Source: Chlorokybus atmophyticus
Lineage: Eukaryota > Streptophyta > Chlorokybophyceae > Chlorokybales > Chlorokybaceae
Direction: 5' to 3'
Assembly: GCA_009103225.1 (NCBI GenBank)
Contig: RHPI01003389.1
Location: 1 to 46,696 of the forward strand
DNA length: 46,696 nt
In this document: piece by piece, positions 1 through 13,719 of the stretch
Layout: every line of letters begins with the position of its first letter
Position numbering within the stretch: position 1 is the stretch's first letter
The notes under the pieces: model-generated
Database searches by the model: none
Told to the model about the DNA's origin: nothing
What the model saw: only the letters and a program-made list of their open reading frames with translations
Made by a program: the position numbers and the translations under genes

Positions 1-1192
1 CGTTACCTGTGCCTGGGGATAGGGGAGTTGGTTTTGCTGACATGCAACAACAACAGAGTGGTGCTTGTTGGTTGATACTCACACACATGCACTCACACGC
101 GCAAAAACATGTACTCATCGTCTCACTATGCAACCCAATTGTGTCGCGCGTCTCTGGGAAGGGGGTGGGAGCAGCAGCGGTAGCAAGCAGGCACCTGAAT
201 CTGTTGTCGTTTTGTTGCATGCGGAAACACGTGCGACAACGACGACCACAAACCCACCACCAAAACAAACAAGCTCCTTTGCTTCCGCTGCTCATTATCC
301 TTTAATCCCAGGCATGCAACAGTATGCCGATCGGCGTCGTTCGTGTTCGTGCATGTACTGTACTCTGTAGAGCGTACACAATACGCTAGCTGACACAACA
401 TGCAGTGTGTGTACAGCGGGTTATATATGTAAGCGAGCGTGTCATGTACGCTCTCGTACCTCCAACGCACGCATCCCCGCCTTTCTCACACACACACGTG
501 TCCACCGCACAGCGTTTGTGCCAGTAACTCCGCAAGCCAAGCCAGGCCAAGCCTAGGCCCAGGCCTAGGCCTAGGCCTGGGTTTTGGCTTGGCTTGGCCC
601 AGTGTCCTCGCCAGTCTCAGCGACATGCATGCTATCGCTTTGCATGTGTTGCACCGCTTCATTCATGCCTGGCAGCCATGCTCGCGTGGCCGGCGGCGTC
701 GGTGGCGTCGGCGGCGGTCGGGGGGGCGCTGTCGCCGTGCTGCTCGCTGCTACCGCGCCTGCCTGACGGCAGCGCTCCACAAGCCGTAGTCGGCCGATCT
801 TGCCGTCGTCATACTCCTCCTCAACGACACCGCCGCCGCAGCCAGCATACCACCGCAGCTCAGCCTCCCCGCGCATGCAGCAGCGACGCCAACACCGACG
901 ACGACGCTCACAACAGCCGCAACCACAGCCACAACCTCACCAGCGTCACCCGCAGAGAGGCGTTGGTGGTAGGGCCCGCCGCGGCCGCTGGTTCTGAGGA
1001 GGAGGCGAAGGCGGCGGCGGCGGCGGCTTCGCCCACGTCGTCGTCCGCAGCCGTCACCACCACCACCTTGCCGATGGTAGGATTACTGAGAGTGGAGCAG
1101 TTGACATGGCCCAATCCGCACAGCAACAACTTCATCCGCGTCTGCATTCGACATCGCACTCTGGCGCAGCTGGAGCAAACGCCACCACGACC
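1..1192 (+). repeat. Extra upstream copy of the reductase 5' region (unit 0)
   Basis: This stretch is repeated almost base for base from position 1193 and again from about 18567. It contains a candidate TATA-like stretch near 420-428, a 24-bp palindrome at 558-581 and a complete copy of the reductase first exon at 678-1076. It stops after that exon and is followed directly by the next full unit, so it is a partial tandem duplication with a period of about 1192 bases. The left boundary lies outside the window. Confidence 0.9.
678..1076 (+). other. Orphan or alternative first exon of the aldo/keto reductase
   Basis: An open stretch from ATG 678 encodes an Ala/Ser/Arg-rich leader beginning MLAWPAASVASAAVGG. 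It is followed by a twin-arginine segment (SVTRREALVVGPAAAA) and an Ala/Thr-rich linker, and ends at a GTAGGA donor after base 1076 in phase 0. The copy at 19242-19673 is the first exon of the downstream reductase. Reductase exon 2 at 2817 starts in the same phase, so splicing from 1076 to 2817 would give a complete reading frame for copy A, whose own first exon is frameshifted. It could equally be a dead duplicate. The leader resembles plastid-plus-thylakoid targeting by composition only. Confidence 0.6.
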
Positions 1193-1794
1193 CGTTACCT
1201 GTGCCTGGGGATAGGGGAGTTGGTTTTGCTGACATGCAACAACAACAGAGTGGTGCTTGTTGGTTGATACTCACACATATGCACTCACACGCGCACACAC
1301 ACTGTACTGTACTCGTCGTCTCACTATGCAACCCAATTGTGTCGCGCGTCTCTGGGAAGGGGGTGGGAGCAGCAGCGGTAGCAAGCAGGCACCTGAATCT
1401 GTTGTCGTTGTGTTGCATGCGGAAACACGTGCAACAACGACGACCAGAAAACCACCACCAAAACCAACAAGCTCCTTTGCTTCCGCTGCTCATTATCCTT
1501 TGATCCCAGGCATATGGAACAGTATGCCGATCGGCTTCGTTCGTGTTCGTGCATGTACTGTACTCTGTAGAGCGTACACAATACGCTAGCTGACACAACA
1601 TGCAGCGTGTATACAGCGGGTTATATATGTGAGCGAGCGCGTAATGTACGCTCTCGTACCTCCAACGCACGCATCCCCGCCTTTCTCACACACACAAACA
1701 GTGCAATCAACTCAACTTCTCTGCCTACGCACACGTGTCCACTGCACAGAGTTCGTGCCAGTGACTCCGCAAGCCAAGCCAGGCCAAGCCTAGG

Positions 1795-1818
1795 CCCAGG
1801 CCTAGGCCTAGGCCTGGG
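1795..1818. promoter_or_regulatory. 24-bp perfect palindrome upstream of reductase exon 1
   Basis: A run of CCTAGG/GGCC steps forms a perfect 24-bp palindrome flanked by imperfect inverted AAGCC/GGCTT repeats. It also occurs at 558-581 and 19119-19142, each time roughly 100 bases 5' of the first-exon ATG. It may be a dimeric protein-binding site or a cruciform-prone element. The role is inferred only from position and conservation among recent copies. Confidence 0.5.
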
Positions 1819-2225
1819 TTTTGGCTTGGCTTGGCCCAGTGTCCTCGCCAGTCTCAGCGACATGCATGCTATCGCTTTGCATGTGTTGCACCGCTTCATT
1901 CATGCCTGGCAGCGGCCATGCTCGCGTGGCCGGCGGCGTCGGTGGCGTCGGCGGCGGTCGGGGGGGCACTGTCGCCGTGCTGCTCGCTGCTGCCACGCCT
2001 GCCTGACGGCAGCGCTCCACAAGCCGTAGTCGGCCGATCTTGCCGTCGTCATACTCCTCCTCAACGACACCGCCGCCGCAGCCAGCATACCACCGCAGCT
2101 CAGCCTCCCCGCGCGTGCAGCAGCGACGCCAACACCGACGACGCTCACAACAGCCGCAACCACAGCCACACAACCTCACCAGCGTCACCCGCAGAGAGGC
2201 GTTGCTGATAGGGCCCGCCGCGATA

Positions 2226-5176
2226 ATGGCCGCCGCGGCCGCTGGTTCTGAGGAGGAGGCGAAGGCGGCGGCGGCGGCGGCTTCGCCCACGTCGTCGTCC
2301 GCAGCCGTCACCACCACCAACTTGCCGATGGTAGGATTACTGAGAGTGGAGCAGTTGACATGGCCCAATCCGCACAGTCATGTTGTGTCTGAGCCATTGA
2401 CTATCATCATCATCTCTGTCTTGTCTGTCTGACTGCTCCTGCTTTGCTGCCGTGTGAGACGTTCGTACGCTATTCGCTATCCGGTGCATTCTTTTCATTG
2501 CTGGACTCTCAAGCATTTCAGCATTCGCTGTGCCAATTACAGGCACATGCACGCTCATGGCTGGCTTCTGCAACCATCAATCAGAACCCAATCACCACTA
2601 CATTGGCTCAGGCAACAGCACAATCACTAGCACGCACGCACGCACGCATGGCAGCAAGGCACCGAAGGCAACGGGCTAACATACAGATCGCGATAGCAAG
2701 CACATACACACGCAAGCGCACAAGCACACGTGCACACGCACACGCACACGCACGAGCTGGTGCACACCCCCTCCCCCTCCCTCCCCACCCACCCACCCAC
2801 CCACCCACACACGCAGGTCCCCCCCGGCCTCCCCCTCTCCCCCTCGGGTCTCCTCCCCTCCGCGATCGTCAAGGGCTGCTGGCAGCTGTCGGGCGGGCAC
2901 AGGGGGGAGCGCGACACGGACAGGACCGCGGGGAGGGAGGCGGTCCAGGACTTTGAGAAGTTCGTGGAGGCTGGTGAGGGAGAGATGAGAGAGAGAATTG
3001 TTGGAGTGTGTGTGAGAGTGAGCGTGAGAGTGAGAGAGAAGAGGGGTTGATCGTGTGAGCTCGCTTGCGTGTGTGGGTGCGTACGTGTACATGTATGGTG
3101 TATACATGTATGGGGCACCAGTAGTAGTAGTCCTTGCTGCTGACTGCATGTGTTATGTAGACAGACTTGCAGTCCAACCAACGTCACTGTTGAGCAGAGC
3201 AGCACATACATGCACGCACGATCTCACACACCTCCCTCCCTCCCTGCCTGCACGCACGCATGCACGCATCTTCACACACACACACACACACACACACACC
3301 GCTCCTTCTTCCCAGGCATCACCACCTTCGACACCGCGGACATCTACGGCCCCTCCGAGTCCCTCATCGGCCGCTACCTATCCACTCTGAGAAAGAAGAG
3401 CGGCGTCGCGGTGTTCACCAAGATGTGTCTGTTCGGCCAGGACCAGGCGGACCCCACGTTCGAGTTCGTCAGGAGGAAGGTCGAGGGGAGCAGGGAGAGG
3501 ATGGGGGTGGAGAGGATCGACATGGTGCAGTTTTATTGGCAGGTGAGAGGAAAGGAGAGTGTGTGTGTGTGTGTGTGTGTCATGATGTGTGTGTCCCATC
3601 GCAGCATAGTTTCTGTCTGTTACTTGTATTGCAGTTTGTGACAGGCTTTGGTTGTTGTCGTGTTTGGATAACTCGTTTGTGTTGTTTGACTTGCTTGGCG
3701 TGCAGGGTGCTGCGCACTGCACTGTGTGTGTGTGCCGTGCTTGTTGACCGCATGTTGTGAGTGCAGCATACAAGCAACTGTGTATCAATAACTGCAACTA
3801 TGCATTCACTCAGTTGCATATGCAGACACGAGTCCGCTTGTCGATGCAAGTGTAGTGCACTGTCGGAACAGAACCTTGTGGTTGTGTCGTACTTTCACGT
3901 CACTGTCTGGTTCTCCCTCACTCTCTTTGTGCGTCTCAGGACTACTCCATCCCCAACTACGTGACGGCCGCCAAGCACCTGTCCACGCTGCAGGCGCAGG
4001 GCCGCATCCGCGCCATCGGCGTCACCAACTTCGACGTGCCGCGAATGCGGGAGATGATGGATGCAGGGGTGAAGATTGAAGCCGCGCAAGTAGGCGTGCA
4101 TGCGCGTGCGCGTGCATACGTGCGAGTGTGTGTGTGCGTGTGTGTGCATGTATGTGCTCATCCATTGTGTGCGTGCGTATACACATGTGCGTGCGCGTGC
4201 GCGCGTGTGTGTGTGTGTGTGTGTGTGTAGTTTATGTACAAGGGGTGTCCGTGCGTGCGTGTGCATGTGTGAGCACCTGCACGTATGTGTCATTGTTGTG
4301 TCACCAACAACATACCCACGTTCCCACCTGACATCCTTCGCTTGAAATCCAGGTTCAGTACTCCCTGTTGGACCGGCGTCCCGAGAACGGCATGGTGGAC
4401 TTTTGCCGTGAGAACAACGTCAAGCTGCTGCCGTATGGTGTTGTGGCCGGCGGCTTCCTCAGCGACAAGTACCTCGGCAAGACCTTCGCCGAGGCGCGCA
4501 AGGACATCAACACGTACAGCAAGCAGAAGTACGCGTCCGTCATAAACCAGGTGCGTGTGGTGGGTATAAGTCCGTTGGTATGGCAGGTGTGCGCATAGTT
4601 TACTCATGGCGGCAATGGTTGGTGCATGTGCCATGCCTGACTTCATTCGATGTACTATGTACTACTAGCATCAGCAAGCAGCAGATCTAGTGTGCACGTG
4701 GGCGCATATACGCACACGCCAGTGTATGCAGCGTGCTGATTCATGTAGAAAGAGCTGTATACGTGCGTGTGTGCGCGCACGCATACAGCGTCTTTCTACA
4801 GCGTGTAAATGTACATGATTCTACTGGGTATGCTCAGTTGCAACCCGCCACAATGTCTCACCTCACAAATGTCAACCTTACTCAGGTCGGCGCCTGGGAC
4901 TGGTTCCAGGATCTCCTTGGTGTCCTGAGAAGTGTGGCCGACCGTCACAACGCGAGCGTGTCGAACGTTGCAACGCGTTGGGTCCTGCAGCGTCCCTCTG
5001 GCGTCGTGGCCGCCGCGATCGTCGGGGCACGCAACGCCGCGCACGTCGACGACCACCGACGCGCGTTCGCGTTCGAGTTGAGCGAAGAGGATCTTGCGCG
5101 GATTGATGAGGTGTTGGAGAAGGGGAAGAGGCCGAGAGGGGATTGCTACACGTGGGAAAGGGGGGGAGTGTTCTGA
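2226..5176 (+). CDS. Aldo/keto reductase, copy A (first exon damaged)
   Basis: NAD(P)H-dependent carbonyl reductase of the aldo/keto reductase superfamily; substrate unknown. Exons: 2226-2330, 2817-2973, 3316-3542, 3940-4089, 4353-4550, 4886-5176, all with GT-AG junctions and consistent phase. The barrel shows GCWQLSGGHRG, ITTFDTADIYGPSE (catalytic Asp and Tyr), VAVFTKMCLFG (catalytic Lys), IRAIGVTNFDVPRM and a C-terminal AAAIVGARNAAHV cofactor segment. The usual catalytic His (QLHW/QFHW) reads QFYW, so it is Tyr. The long leader in copy B is broken here: an extra AC near 2168 shifts the frame, and the first in-frame ATG of exon 1 is 2226. That gives about 375 residues with no leader unless the upstream exon at 678-1076 is used. 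A TGTAA polyadenylation-like motif lies at 5435. The core differs from copy B by only a few residues. Confidence 0.88.
4166..4229. repeat. Alternating purine-pyrimidine tract (Z-DNA prone), copy A
   Basis: An uninterrupted 64-base alternating pyrimidine-purine run of TG, CG and TA steps lies in the fourth intron of the reductase. The equivalent tract in copy B has grown to about 108 bases. Confidence 0.8.
4745..4799. repeat. Long hairpin in the last intron of reductase copy A
   Basis: Inverted arms of about 23 bases (starting GTAGAAAGAGCTGTAT) surround a short TG-rich loop, with one mismatch and one bulge. The same hairpin lies at 22095-22148 in copy B. It sits in the intron before the final exon. 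Its effect is unknown. Confidence 0.75.
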
Positions 5177-5434
5177 GCGGGGAGCGAGTGTGTTTGGTGT
5201 TGTTGTTCGTGTTGGGTTTGGCACATGGCCTCGCCTTGATGTTGGGCCAGGTTGAGGCCTACATATGTAGTTCATTACTTTGTTTCTTTGAGCAAAGAGT
5301 TGTTCTGGCACGTTGCCTCGGTATGTTGTGGGGTTGGGTGAAGGGATGTTGTGCAAACGAGGTGTTTTTGTGTGGTGAGCGGCAGGAGGGGTGTTGCATG
5401 ATCAGGGGGGACGATTCGCGGACAAAACAATTGT

Positions 5435-5439
5435 TGTAA
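5435..5439 (+). terminator. TGTAA polyadenylation-like signal, reductase copy A
   Basis: TGTAA, the usual chlorophyte polyadenylation motif, occurs about 260 bases after the stop codon and is kept at the same place in copy B (22788-22792). Assignment is by motif and position only. Confidence 0.4.
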
Positions 5440-5858
5440 AATGCGTAATATTTTCTATCCAAAGAACAACAGGCCATGCAGTGTTGCTACGCGGTTTTGG
5501 TTTTTGTGTCTTGAGTGACTGTATGTTTTGAGGCAGTCCTGACCACGCGCAGTGTTGGTGAAGATGGGATGATTTCATGTACGTGCGTGCGTTAGAGCGT
5601 GGAGTCGGCCAACACGTTGCCCCAACAAGTTGTGTCACTGAGGGACCGTTTGCATTGAGGGTGTACTTGCACACTGATTGCAGCATTTAGAGTTCTTGTT
5701 TGGTTTAATACAAGTTGCAACGGTGGGTGATGTTAGCCAACGCCATCCCTCAAGAAGACAACAGTGGTGAAAGCACGCCAAGAAGTCCAATTCTTAGATT
5801 TGTGCAGTTTATGAAAAATCACTTGCCAGCAAAAGGAAGGTAGGTCTACAAAATAAGC

Positions 5859-6240
5859 ATGCAGAAGTACGCTATCTATGTCGTCATTTGCATGCCTTGT
5901 GGTCGAATCTTCGCAACCATAGCATATGGTATGTACACGTGTGCAGGCTCAGGCCGACCTGTTGACGACCAATACCTGCACCGCGAGACGTTTGCTAGCC
6001 ACAACTGCGACTTAGTAAAGCATGCAAAGGAATTGGACGTTGAACTCCTTCTCGTTAACAATGTTTAAGAGGAGATGAAAGCGCTTGTGGAGAAAGCGCA
6101 TTCGAAGACGGCCACCGTGCGAGGAGAGATCTCCAAGGCAACAATACTCGCAACCGAATTCATAAGCAACCCTAGCACATTAATGTTCCCGCAATTGCTT
6201 TCCGATATTGCCGAACGACCTCTACAAGTGTAACAAGTGG
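5859..6240 (+). pseudogene. Decayed coding-like remnant in the duplication tail (copy A)
   Basis: Two adjoining open stretches are separated by a stop. The first ends near VKHAKELDVELLLVNNV at 6066-6068. The second runs on in the same frame with EEMKALVEKAHSKTATVRGE and later PSTLMFPQLLSD. Copy B (23260-23683) has the same layout, a stop at the equivalent place and an additional frame change. I do not recognise the family. Substitutions between copies retain the amino-acid pattern in part, so it probably derives from a protein-coding sequence that was already broken before duplication. Confidence 0.35.
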
Positions 6241-6259
6241 GCTCCGACCACTAGGCTAT

Positions 6260-6278
6260 GGTAGCGTCTTTTGCTACC
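6260..6278. repeat. Small hairpin at the right breakpoint of copy A
   Basis: The sequence GGTAGCGTCTTTTGCTACC can fold back on its GGTAGC/GCTACC arms. In copy B the corresponding site (23657-23675) carries almost exactly the reverse complement, so the segment is inverted. Homology between the two units ends here. Confidence 0.7.
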
Positions 6279-7904
6279 TTTAACATCTTCAGCGTATGAC
6301 TTACTATTGATGTGTTACGCAGCTTGGTTTGACAATCTTTCCAACCCTGCCAGTGGTACCCTTTTGGGCCAACCTGCTGGGTGGGTTGATTCCTCTAATG
6401 TGCGCACAATTCGGGTAAGTTGGCTTTCAGGCTATTCCGTTCCTGATGCAGCATTGCATTACCAGTCTCATGCTTTGTCTTGGTCCTACCAGTGTAATGT
6501 TTCTTGATGACTGGCCGCCTGTTGTTGCGCTCAACGCGTGTGTTGCTCTGTGCAGTTTGGACCCAACAGCAACTTCCATGCCCTTCATTGGCACCGTCAT
6601 TGACGTCAGCGGCCTAGTTATCTACTTTCACATAGCCCGCTTAGTGTACATGCCATTGCCAGCAAAAGCCACAAGGACTCACGCGCATCATCTAGCACCC
6701 AAACCACATTGATAGCCTTCAGTGTTGTGTATATTTCGTTCCATGCTCGTCAGAACGTTTGCTACTGTTATGCTTAGCGGTCATGGTCAATTGATGTTTG
6801 GCATCCACCTCCCATGGTCATCAAGGTGGCAACCAGCAAGGCCCACTATTGCTTAATGTAGTTATTGTTGGAGCTGATGGCTAGTCGCAGTGGAGGCGTT
6901 AATAGTGATGGTAGGCAACACGATGGTCACCTAACGATGGCATGGTCCCCCCTTGCTGTGGTGTGGCAACTGATGTGTTGTCCAACGCACAATGTAGTAT
7001 ACTCTCTCTTATATACGCTGGTTTGATGTTGCCGCGCAAGTTCATCAAAGAACAGCTAGACAGCACAGCCAAAGAAGCAGGACCACCGGTGCCAGTCTTT
7101 AAATACCAACCACATTGATGGGCATTTGCACGAGGCAGCACCAAGCTTATTTTGCAATCAACGCATGCGCCTGCCTGGTAGTGATACACAATGCCAGATT
7201 CGTGCGCTTACCCAAACAAAGCTGCTTATAGTCGTGGTCTCAAGGCAGGTGAAGGCGACATCTCCTGGCTTTCATTGTTCGCACGCTGGAGTATGTGTCA
7301 ACCATGGCTGCGTGGGGAACCATTGTGCCCAGTAACTGAATCAGCAACAGTGTACGGCAGAGGCACGCGCAGCTCGCAACTGCAAGAGAACCTGCTAGCT
7401 GCGACAAGTGTGCTGTTAGCAGCTGAGGTGCTGTGCTTGCTTGCGGGTCAACCGTTATCATTGCTATGCTGCCATGTCTGGAGTAAGTCAGTGGAGCTAG
7501 TTCTTGTTGCAGTTCTGGACCGCACGTACATAGTTGTATAATGGTATATGTGTGCGGATGGTTGCATGTATGCATCTGTGGCATGCAGCAACAGAGTGCG
7601 CATGTCCATATATGCCTTGTGACAGCACGTATGATGGAGCATCCCGTGTAGTGCAACCAGGCTCATGATGCTGGCGTGCATGTCGCAATCCGGTTGGCAA
7701 AGGTGTGGACGTTAGGTGTGCATTGGCTGGAGCGGCAGTGCGGCCTGCTTGCACGCACCAAGTGTGGAAACACATGTGCTGCATGTACATGTAACTCCAT
7801 GACTATCGTACACGCACGTCCCAATCAGCAATGTCTGTTTCAATATTCCATTCGTATAGTAGAGGCCCCACGACAATGGACACAGGCAGCCGGCGCTGCT
7901 GGGT
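6279..7904. other. Intergenic, no gene recognised
   Basis: Open frames here are short, lack family motifs and are not shared with the second duplicated block. I see no RNA gene, conserved repeat or splice-consistent exon series. Confidence 0.5.
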
Positions 7905-8160
7905 TGATAAGCGAACCAGTTGCAGTCTGAAGCTGTGTCAGCACCATGCAACACCGTGTGACTCCATCACATCGCACAGGACAGGCCTTCAACTCAAGCA
8001 GATTCGTGGCAGAGCTTTGAGGGCACATCATCACGTACGTGAGTCTCTGTTTGATGGATGCGTGGCCCCTGTCGATGCTTGACGGACCTGAGCTCAGGCC
8101 CTAGAGAGACGAGCAGTCTTGCCTTGGGTTGTGCTGCGAGACAGAGAACAACCCTAGGGC
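7905..8160. repeat. Dispersed repeat R2, left copy
   Basis: About 250 bases match 13720-13985, including shared runs such as CCATCACATCGCACAGGACA and GATGGATGCGTGGCCCCTG, with small indels. It lies about 200 bases upstream of the dehydrogenase gene. The other copy lies about 120 bases from the 3' end of the TIR gene. It marks the left side of both duplicated blocks. Confidence 0.85.
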
Positions 8161-8362
8161 TTCAGATGCTTGCGTTGAAGTTGGCGGGTCCAAGGCCATC
8201 TGCTTCTCGCATTGGTGGCGCTGTGTTGTGCTTGTTTTCCAGAGAAGCAGGCTGGCCTACAGAGGAGGTGGGGCTGCCGGTCTGCACCATCACCGCCGCA
8301 GCTTTTCTCTCAAGCCCAAAGCGTTCTCCTTTACTTGCTCCTCCTCCTGGTCTCGTGAAGCA

Positions 8363-10565
<2,203 letters not shown>

Positions 10566-10992
10566 TACACCCACCCTTAGTCGAGTGCATGTACATCTTG
10601 TTGTCTGCCAAACACCTGCTGTTGTGTTTTCTGAGCACAAGTGTGGCTATGCTTGATGGGGGAGCCTTATCACTGGTACTTGCAATGCTGTGATTTGTGC
10701 GACAACGATAACAATTATGTGTTGGTTCTAGCCTTGCACAAGTCCATTTGCACGCAAGCAGACTCGTGTGGGTGTGTGCACGACCGTGTGAGGTAGAGGA
10801 GCACAGTACGCTGCACACACCATGTACAGTGAGTATAAATTACGTTTGCATGCAAGCACAGTTTTCTGCAATCCCGGCAGAGCACACTATGCATGTGCAT
10901 TTCCGTTTCGCATTGTTTGTACATACACAAAACCAGGGCGGTTAACACTTGTACACGGTGAACTACGTGGTAGCGTGAAATGTGAGTGGTGT

Positions 10993-11052
10993 GCTTGTGG
11001 GATGGTGATTGTCAGTATGCATGAGCATACTGACAATCACCATCCCACAAGC
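10993..11052. repeat. Perfect 28-bp inverted repeat with a 4-base loop
   Basis: Arms 10993-11020 and 11025-11052 are perfect reverse complements, starting GCTTGTGGGATGG, around an ATGA loop. No mismatches are seen. It lies between the broken dehydrogenase and the minus-strand remnant U1. It could be a cruciform-forming site, a small-RNA precursor-like hairpin or a miniature element remnant. No open frame or target-site duplication was recognised around it. Confidence 0.9.
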
Positions 11053-11449
11053 CACGCGCATTGTATGTACAATCGTGCATAGTAGTGTATTGTTTCCTAA
11101 TAGCAAATGCGTAGGGAGTTAGCGTAAAGGGTACCCTCTGGACATGCGCAGTGCCGAGGAGTGCGAAGCAAAGTAGCAGGTTGTATGCAAATATGATGTC
11201 ATGTCAGGAACATTGTGCTCTCACCCAACAGCTGCATCGCAGGCTTGTCCACGCTCTTACTGTGCCAGTGCGTTGGTGCTGGACGTGTTCAGACAGACAC
11301 ACTTCATCAACGCAAGACTCCCTCAACAGCCCGCACGTGCGCATGAAGAGTCCAACATCCACCTATCTTCACACGTACTCACGCCGGCAGCACTCTCTTC
11401 TCATTCAACACCAACATGACCTATTGTGACTCGCCCAAACTCCTTCCCT

Positions 11450-12290
11450 TCACCCCGCATACACTCCAAACGCCCTCTCCTGCCACCGTCCATACTCACC
11501 AAACATCGCCGTAACAGACTCCTCAACCTCATGCTCGACGACCGCATCACCACAAAACACAATGGTGTACCCCGCCCGTGCGCGCGCAGACGCACGCAGT
11601 GCCGCGCACCACGTCATGCGTCCCATGAGGCCTCGCGGCTAACGCTCTCGTCGAGAAGAGGGGGAGAGAGGGGTTTGTGTGTGTCGGGAGGGAGGGAGAG
11701 AGAGAGAGGGTGCAGGTTGGGGCCGTAGAGGATGTGGGCGTTGGCGAACGGGTCCAACCTGCATACATGTTGCGTACGTGTTGGGGTTAGGATGCATACC
11801 AATACGTGACGACGTACTTTGCGTCGAGTGTCCCGTAGAAGTCGTAGTAACCGCAAAGATGACCATTTTATTGTTTGTTTGTGTGTTTGTTTGCTGTTCG
11901 AGTGCACCGTCACCATGGCCTCCACCCAGCCGCTATCGTTGTATGTTCACACATGTTGTTGTGACCTATTACCCCACAAACAGCAACAGCAGGTGTCTTG
12001 CATTTCCAGCACAATATGCTGTTGCTGTATGACCGCTGCGGCCGGCAGTCCTCACCCGTGAAGCACATGATGGCCGCAGCATATTCAACCCACGCATGCA
12101 CCAGACCGCTGTTGCGCGCTGCGGCCGGGTTGCGATTTCGCTGGTGGAAGAGTATGACCGCATTGGTGTTGTGAGGAACGATGAGGGGTCACGCCGTCGT
12201 GGCGACACCACCAGCGAAATGGAGAGGCATCGTCGATGAGAAAGATGACGGAGGGCTGCAATGTCCGTGTGGGGTTGAAGCGATGACATG
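11450..12290 (-). pseudogene. Unrecognised coding-like remnant U1
   Basis: Minus-strand segments resemble exons and are shared with 17449-18240. They include an in-frame stretch DPFANAHILYGPNL preceded by a plausible TGCAG acceptor, FYGTLDA before a GT donor, IVFCGDAVVEHEVEES near the 3' end, and HAWVEYAAAIMCFTG near 12060-12110. Relative to copy U2 this copy lacks about 45 bases (the stretch encoding AGMTISAGDSIISG) and has frame differences and a stop. I do not recognise the family. It is called a pseudogene because no continuous spliced frame could be built. Confidence 0.4.
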
Positions 12291-12775
12291 ATGGGTTGTT
12301 AGCGTCTGCTTTGGGCGAGAGAGTGTGTGTGTGTGTGCATGCGCATGCGCGCGCGTGTGCACGTATCGTGTGTAGGTGTGCATGCGCGTGTTTGCGTATG
12401 AGCGCAAGCGGATGCGGATGCGCGTGTAAACATGCGCGCACACACAGTGAATGTGTGTGCACGATTGTCACAGATGACATACTTGCCACGAACAACCCCG
12501 CCTCTTGCTTGCGGTCCCAAGGCGTCTAGCAGGCACCCTACGCTCCTAGCATCGCCCCCCGGGCACGGCAACCGCCACCACCACCACAACCCCTTTCTCC
12601 GTGTTTGCGTCTGCGTCGACATCGCACTCGAGGCGGAGCATCAAGACAAGCAGCGTTCTGAGGCTGTGTGACTGCCGCTGAGACGCAGGGTTTTACGGCC
12701 TCGTACAGGCCGCAAGTGTAGCCGAGCACGCAGGACGCAGTGTGGAGGGAAAGGAGCTGGAGGACACGCCACCAC
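12291..12775. other. GT-rich spacer with weak 5'-repeat similarity
   Basis: It contains an alternating TG/CG-rich stretch (12326-12430). Around 12600-12640 there is weak resemblance to the end of the reductase 5' repeat (GCGTCGACATCGCACTC). No gene is supported. Confidence 0.4.
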
Positions 12776-12921
12776 CTGATACCTGTGCCTGGGAATAGGG
12801 GGAGTGTGATTCTGCTCATGTGCTCAACGGAGTGGTGCGCGCTGATACGCGAGACATATGCACACGCACACGCACACGCACACGCACACTGACTTACCTT
12901 GCAGGCTGATTGTGTTGCGCG

Positions 12922-12952
<31 letters not shown>

Positions 12953-13290
12953 CCGCAGCGACCACGCGTGCTGATGCCGTTGCCGCTGACAACGACGTCA
13001 TCAGTGTTGTTGGGGACTATTGTTGTTGTTGTTGTTGTTGCATGCGGATATCACACATGCACGCAACAACGACAACCACCAAGGTCGAGAGCTCTTTGCT
13101 ACCGCTGCTCAGTTCACCATCCTTGGTGAACACCCCTGCACGCGACAGTGTGCTACACACAGCGCATGTATTGTACACTATGCACAGTAGAGTGTATATA
13201 ATCTACGCTCATATAGACAGTTCTCGGAGCGTATACGTACAGTGTACAACGTACGAGCAAGCGTACCTCATACGCAGGCATGGCCCGCCT
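12776..13290 (+). repeat. Diverged copy of the reductase 5' region
   Basis: Blocks match 1201-1690 in order: CTGTGCCTGGGAATAGGG, TTGTGTTGCGCGTCTC, GCAACAACGACAACCACCA, CTACCGCTGCTCA and a later CGTACCTC-type end. The copy is older than the other three, has a (CT)n expansion at 12921-12949 and a (TTG)n run near 13020-13040, and lacks the first exon. No reductase follows it. Confidence 0.7.
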
Positions 13291-13330
13291 CTCACACTGC
13301 AGCTGCTGGTAGGGGAAGGCTTGTGACAGC

Positions 13331-13719
13331 TGACAGTGGCGTTAATGGCCCGTGATGTGGAAAACCGTCACTGCTACTGTACTCATGTTACATTTGTCAC
13401 ACACACACACACACAAGTAATGTATCATCTTCTATAAGCGCAAAGGGTGAGTCACTCACTACACAACTATCACAACGTCACAACACATCTCAAGGCAACG
13501 TGCCAAAAGAGCTCTCTGCTCTCAAGTCAAACAGCCAAGTGTTTGACTACAAAAACCGCAGGCCTCAACCTGGCCCCCAACATCACAGCAACCTGAGGCA
13601 ATCTGCGAACAGAACTACACTGTAACTCTCCGTCCAAAGACCCAATGCCCTATGTGTGTGGTTGTAACATATGCTGCATGTACCGCTTCCGCGAGCAATG
13701 CTTTGCAAGCACTGCTTGA
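13331..13719. other. Intergenic, no gene recognised
   Basis: It holds a short CA repeat (13399-13416) and otherwise unremarkable sequence with no supported open frame. Confidence 0.5.

Larger units (their letters stand above)
1193..6278 (+). repeat. Segmental duplication, copy A (aldo/keto reductase unit)
   Basis: About 5.1 kb matches 18567-23675 closely across exons, introns and flanks. It holds the 5' region, six exons, the 3' flank and a decayed ORF remnant. Most differences are small indels in microsatellites plus scattered substitutions. Similarity ends at a small hairpin (6260-6278 here, 23657-23675 in copy B), after which the sequences are unrelated. Confidence 0.93.

Noticed and set aside
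1-470. Minus-strand open frames in the reductase 5' repeat that recur in all copies
   Set aside because: They recur only because the DNA is duplicated. The diverged copy (12776-13290) does not preserve them, so there is no sign of protein selection.
2040-2432. An open frame that joins the copy A targeting region
   Set aside because: It begins with TTG, not ATG. The first ATG in that frame is 2226, so it was not used as evidence for an intact leader.
13021-13041. TTG/CAA runs as possible CRISPR-like or tRNA features
   Set aside because: Simple microsatellites. No spacer-repeat structure or tRNA-like fold was seen anywhere in the window.
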